A DNA stretch of 64,000 nucleotides, taken from assembly GCF_039521745.1 (NCBI RefSeq), contig NZ_BAAACT010000148.1, one strand, 5' to 3'. Every line of letters begins with the position of its first letter. Position 1 is the stretch's first letter. Under the pieces are notes generated by a model, which saw only the letters and a program-made list of their open reading frames with translations, was not told the origin of the DNA and did not search any database. This document shows, piece by piece, positions 62,035 to 64,000 of the stretch. The DNA comes from Faecalicatena contorta (GTDB taxonomy: Bacteria; Bacillota; Clostridia; Lachnospirales; Lachnospiraceae). Both the position numbers and the translations under genes were made by a program.

Positions 62035-62823
62035 ATGGAACATTTAAACGTGGCCATCGCTGATGATAATGAGAGAATTTTGGATCTGCTCGAAGAAATT
62101 ATCAACATGGACAAAGAACTGAATGTGGTGGGAAAGGCTAAAAATGGTGAGGAGATGTGTCAAATCATCAAGAATCAACAGCCAGACGTGGTTCTTCTTG
62201 ATCTAATTATGCCGAAAATGGACGGTTTAACCGTCATGGAGCGCATAAATCAAGACAAGACCATGACAAAACGCCCTGATTTCATTGTCGTAACAGCGGT
62301 AGGACAGGAGAAAATTACAGAAGACGCTTTCAACAAAGGCGCAAATTACTACATCATGAAACCATTTAATAATGAAATGTTGTTGAATCGTATAAAAACT
62401 GTAAGAAAAGTGTTCCGAAATCACGAGAAGAAAAATGAAGAATTATCTGGAAACACCTCGATCAGAGAAGAGGACCTGGAAAATCGTGTCACTAACATGC
62501 TGCATGAGATTGGGATACCGGCTCATATCAAAGGATACCATTATCTGAGGGATGCCATTATGATGGCAGTGGAAGATATGGATGTCCTGAACGCAATCAC
62601 GAAGGTATTATACCCAACGGTTGCCAAAAAGTACCAGACAACATCAAGCAGAGTGGAACGGGCAATACGCCATGCGATCGAAGTGGCATGGAACCGCGGC
62701 AAATTAGACACTCTGGACGAATTATTTGGCTATACCGTGAGCACCGGCAAAGGAAAGCCGACAAATTCTGAGTTTATAGCACTGATTGCAGACACCATCC
62801 AATTAGAATATAAGCACAGATAA
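62035..62823 (+). CDS. spo0A: sporulation master regulator Spo0A
   Basis: A 262-residue response regulator that commits the cell to sporulation. The receiver has D10/D11, phospho-acceptor D56 (VVLLDLIMPKMDG), TAVGQEKIT and K in YIMKPF. The Spo0A C-terminal DNA-binding domain is unmistakable (HEIGIPAHIKGYHYLRDAI, then KYQTTSSRVERAIRHAIEVAWNRG). The ATG at 62035 follows AGGAGAGAGG; the in-frame ATG at 61969 is inside the promoter. Confidence 0.97.
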   Translation: MEHLNVAIADDNERILDLLEEIINMDKELNVVGKAKNGEEMCQIIKNQQPDVVLLDLIMPKMDGLTVMERINQDKTMTKRPDFIVVTAVGQEKITEDAFNKGANYYIMKPFNNEMLLNRIKTVRKVFRNHEKKNEELSGNTSIREEDLENRVTNMLHEIGIPAHIKGYHYLRDAIMMAVEDMDVLNAITKVLYPTVAKKYQTTSSRVERAIRHAIEVAWNRGKLDTLDELFGYTVSTGKGKPTNSEFIALIADTIQLEYKHR

Positions 62824-62907
62824 TTCTTTCCTTTGTTCAGAAAATGAGTTATAATAGTCAGTATATAAGGCTTGTAAGAGGACTCAAGGAAAGTGGAGGG
62901 TTTGTTT

Positions 62908-64000
62908 ATGAAAAATATTTTATTTGCATCTTCAGAATGCGTTCCATTTATTAAAACTGGCGGATTGGCAGATGTTGTCGGCTCATTGCCCAAATATTTT
63001 GATAGAAAAAAGTATGATGTAAAGGTGGTGCTGCCAAAATACACATGTATGCTGCAAAAATGGAAAGATATGCTGGAATATGTTGATCATTTCTACATGG
63101 ATATAGCTGGAACTGACCAATATGTCGGAATTTTAAAATGTATCCATGACAATATTACATTTTATTTTATCGATAACGAACATTATTTCGGCGGTTACGC
63201 TCCATATGACGGCGATCCGAAATGGAACATCGAGAAGTATGCATTTTTTTCTAAAGCCGTCTTAAGCATACTTCCTGTGATTGGGTTCCGCCCTGACTTG
63301 ATTCACTGCCATGACTGGCAGACCGGCCTCATACCGGTATACCTGGATAATTTCCGTTATCTCGGCGAGTATTACAGGGGAATTAAAACAATCATGACGA
63401 TACATAACCTGAAGTTTCAGGGTGTATGGGATACCACAACCGTGCGCAGTATCACGGGGCTGCCGGAGTACTATTTTGTTCCTGACAAGATGGAAGCATA
63501 CAAAGATGCGAACCTTCTGAAGGGTGGAATTGTATATGCTGACAAGGTGACAACTGTAAGCCAAACTTATGCAGAAGAGATTAAAACACCATTTTACGGA
63601 GAGGCCCTTGACGGCCTGATGAGGGCAAGAGAAAATGCACTGTGCGGAATTGTAAACGGACTTGATTATGAGGAATACTGTCCGTTTCTGGATTCCCGGA
63701 TTGCCAAGAAGTTTACGGTTGATACATTCCGTAAGAATAAAGTGGCAAACAAGCTGGCCCTTCAGGAAGAACTGGGACTGGATAAGGATTCCAGGACCAT
63801 GATGATTGGTATGGTGTCCAGACTTACCGATCAAAAAGGATTTGACCTTGTAGATTACATTATGGATGAATTGTGTCAGGATGCGGTGCAGATTGTCGTA
63901 CTCGGCACTGGAGATGCCAAATATGAGAACATGTTCCGTCATTTTGCATGGAAATACTCGGGAAAAGTGTCAGCGAATATCTTTTATTCCGAAGACTTAT
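62908..64000 (+). CDS. glgA: glycogen synthase (3' end beyond the window)
   Basis: The first ~364 residues of a GT5 ADP-glucose-type starch/glycogen synthase. The N-terminal substrate motif KTGGLADVVGSLP begins at residue 16; HCHDWQTGLIP, TIHNLKFQG and CGIVNGLDYEEY are conserved; the second Rossmann domain starts at MIGMVSRLTDQKGFDL and is cut by the window end. GTGGAGGG precedes the ATG at 62908. A TATAAT at 62850-62855 without a good -35 may be its promoter. Confidence 0.95.
   Translation, partial: MKNILFASSECVPFIKTGGLADVVGSLPKYFDRKKYDVKVVLPKYTCMLQKWKDMLEYVDHFYMDIAGTDQYVGILKCIHDNITFYFIDNEHYFGGYAPYDGDPKWNIEKYAFFSKAVLSILPVIGFRPDLIHCHDWQTGLIPVYLDNFRYLGEYYRGIKTIMTIHNLKFQGVWDTTTVRSITGLPEYYFVPDKMEAYKDANLLKGGIVYADKVTTVSQTYAEEIKTPFYGEALDGLMRARENALCGIVNGLDYEEYCPFLDSRIAKKFTVDTFRKNKVANKLALQEELGLDKDSRTMMIGMVSRLTDQKGFDLVDYIMDELCQDAVQIVVLGTGDAKYENMFRHFAWKYSGKVSANIFYSEDL

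Overview
The window is about 64 kb of chromosome from a spore-forming, Gram-positive member of the Clostridia, most likely a gut Lachnospiraceae. The evidence is a full set of endospore genes (gpr, spoIIP, spoIIIAA-AH, spoIVB, spo0A), AGGAGG-type ribosome binding sites, occasional TTG/GTG starts, moderate GC, and Firmicutes gene order in the nusA-infB, spoIIIA and nusB-spo0A blocks. Almost every gene is on the + strand; rpsT is the only convincing minus-strand gene. I saw no tRNA, rRNA, CRISPR array or intact insertion sequence.

Layout. 0.2-2.8 kb: a flavodoxin-type reductase and an ABC-F ATPase. 3.3-18 kb: a co-directional run made of a sugar nucleotidyltransferase, galE, a 2444-residue NRPS (C-A-T-C-A-T-R), a 7TM-PAS histidine kinase, a REC/HD-GYP regulator, an acyl-activating ligase and an acyl carrier protein. 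This is the accessory region; its architecture predicts an N-acylated dipeptide aldehyde (or products derived from it) with its own two-component/c-di-GMP module. 18-22 kb: ilvN-like and ilvC genes, a MATE exporter and a PRTase-like protein. 22.2-29.3 kb: rpsT (minus), gpr, spoIIP and a type II topoisomerase pair. 29.5-30.1 kb: a small gene with ten 27-bp in-frame tandem repeats. 30.4-44.2 kb: rimP-nusA-rnpM-L7Ae-infB-rbfA-nrnA-truB-ribF, a Na/Pi transporter, rpsO and pnp. 45-50 kb: the spoIIIA operon. 50-63 kb: prfC, asp23, nusB, xseAB, ispA, dxs, tlyA, nadK, argR, recN, spoIVB, spo0A. 62.9 kb to the end: a 3'-truncated glgA.

Most unusual feature. The long gene-free gaps (2.8-3.3, 41.1-42.1 and 44.2-45.0 kb) are filled with 150-300 nt long-armed palindromes. 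Four of them (2864-3111, 41200-41490, 44180-44425, 44636-44879) have arms unrelated in sequence, yet fold into the same shape: a long stem ending in a junction with two hairpins. Apical loops (TTCACCGAA or TTCCGAA; ATCAA or close variants) and internal loops (CTGAG/TGAAT in two copies) are kept while the helices differ completely, and a GCGTCCCC-like box lies at one end. Conserved loops on freely changing but still paired helices point to selection on a fold, as in a structured RNA or a single-strand-recognised mobile DNA. I do not recognise the family.

Other regulatory structure: a promoter plus terminator-like hairpin ahead of rimP-nusA (candidate NusA attenuator), long hairpin leaders before pnp and possibly rpsO, a 0A box beside the spo0A promoter, and a sigma-E-like promoter before spoIIIAA.
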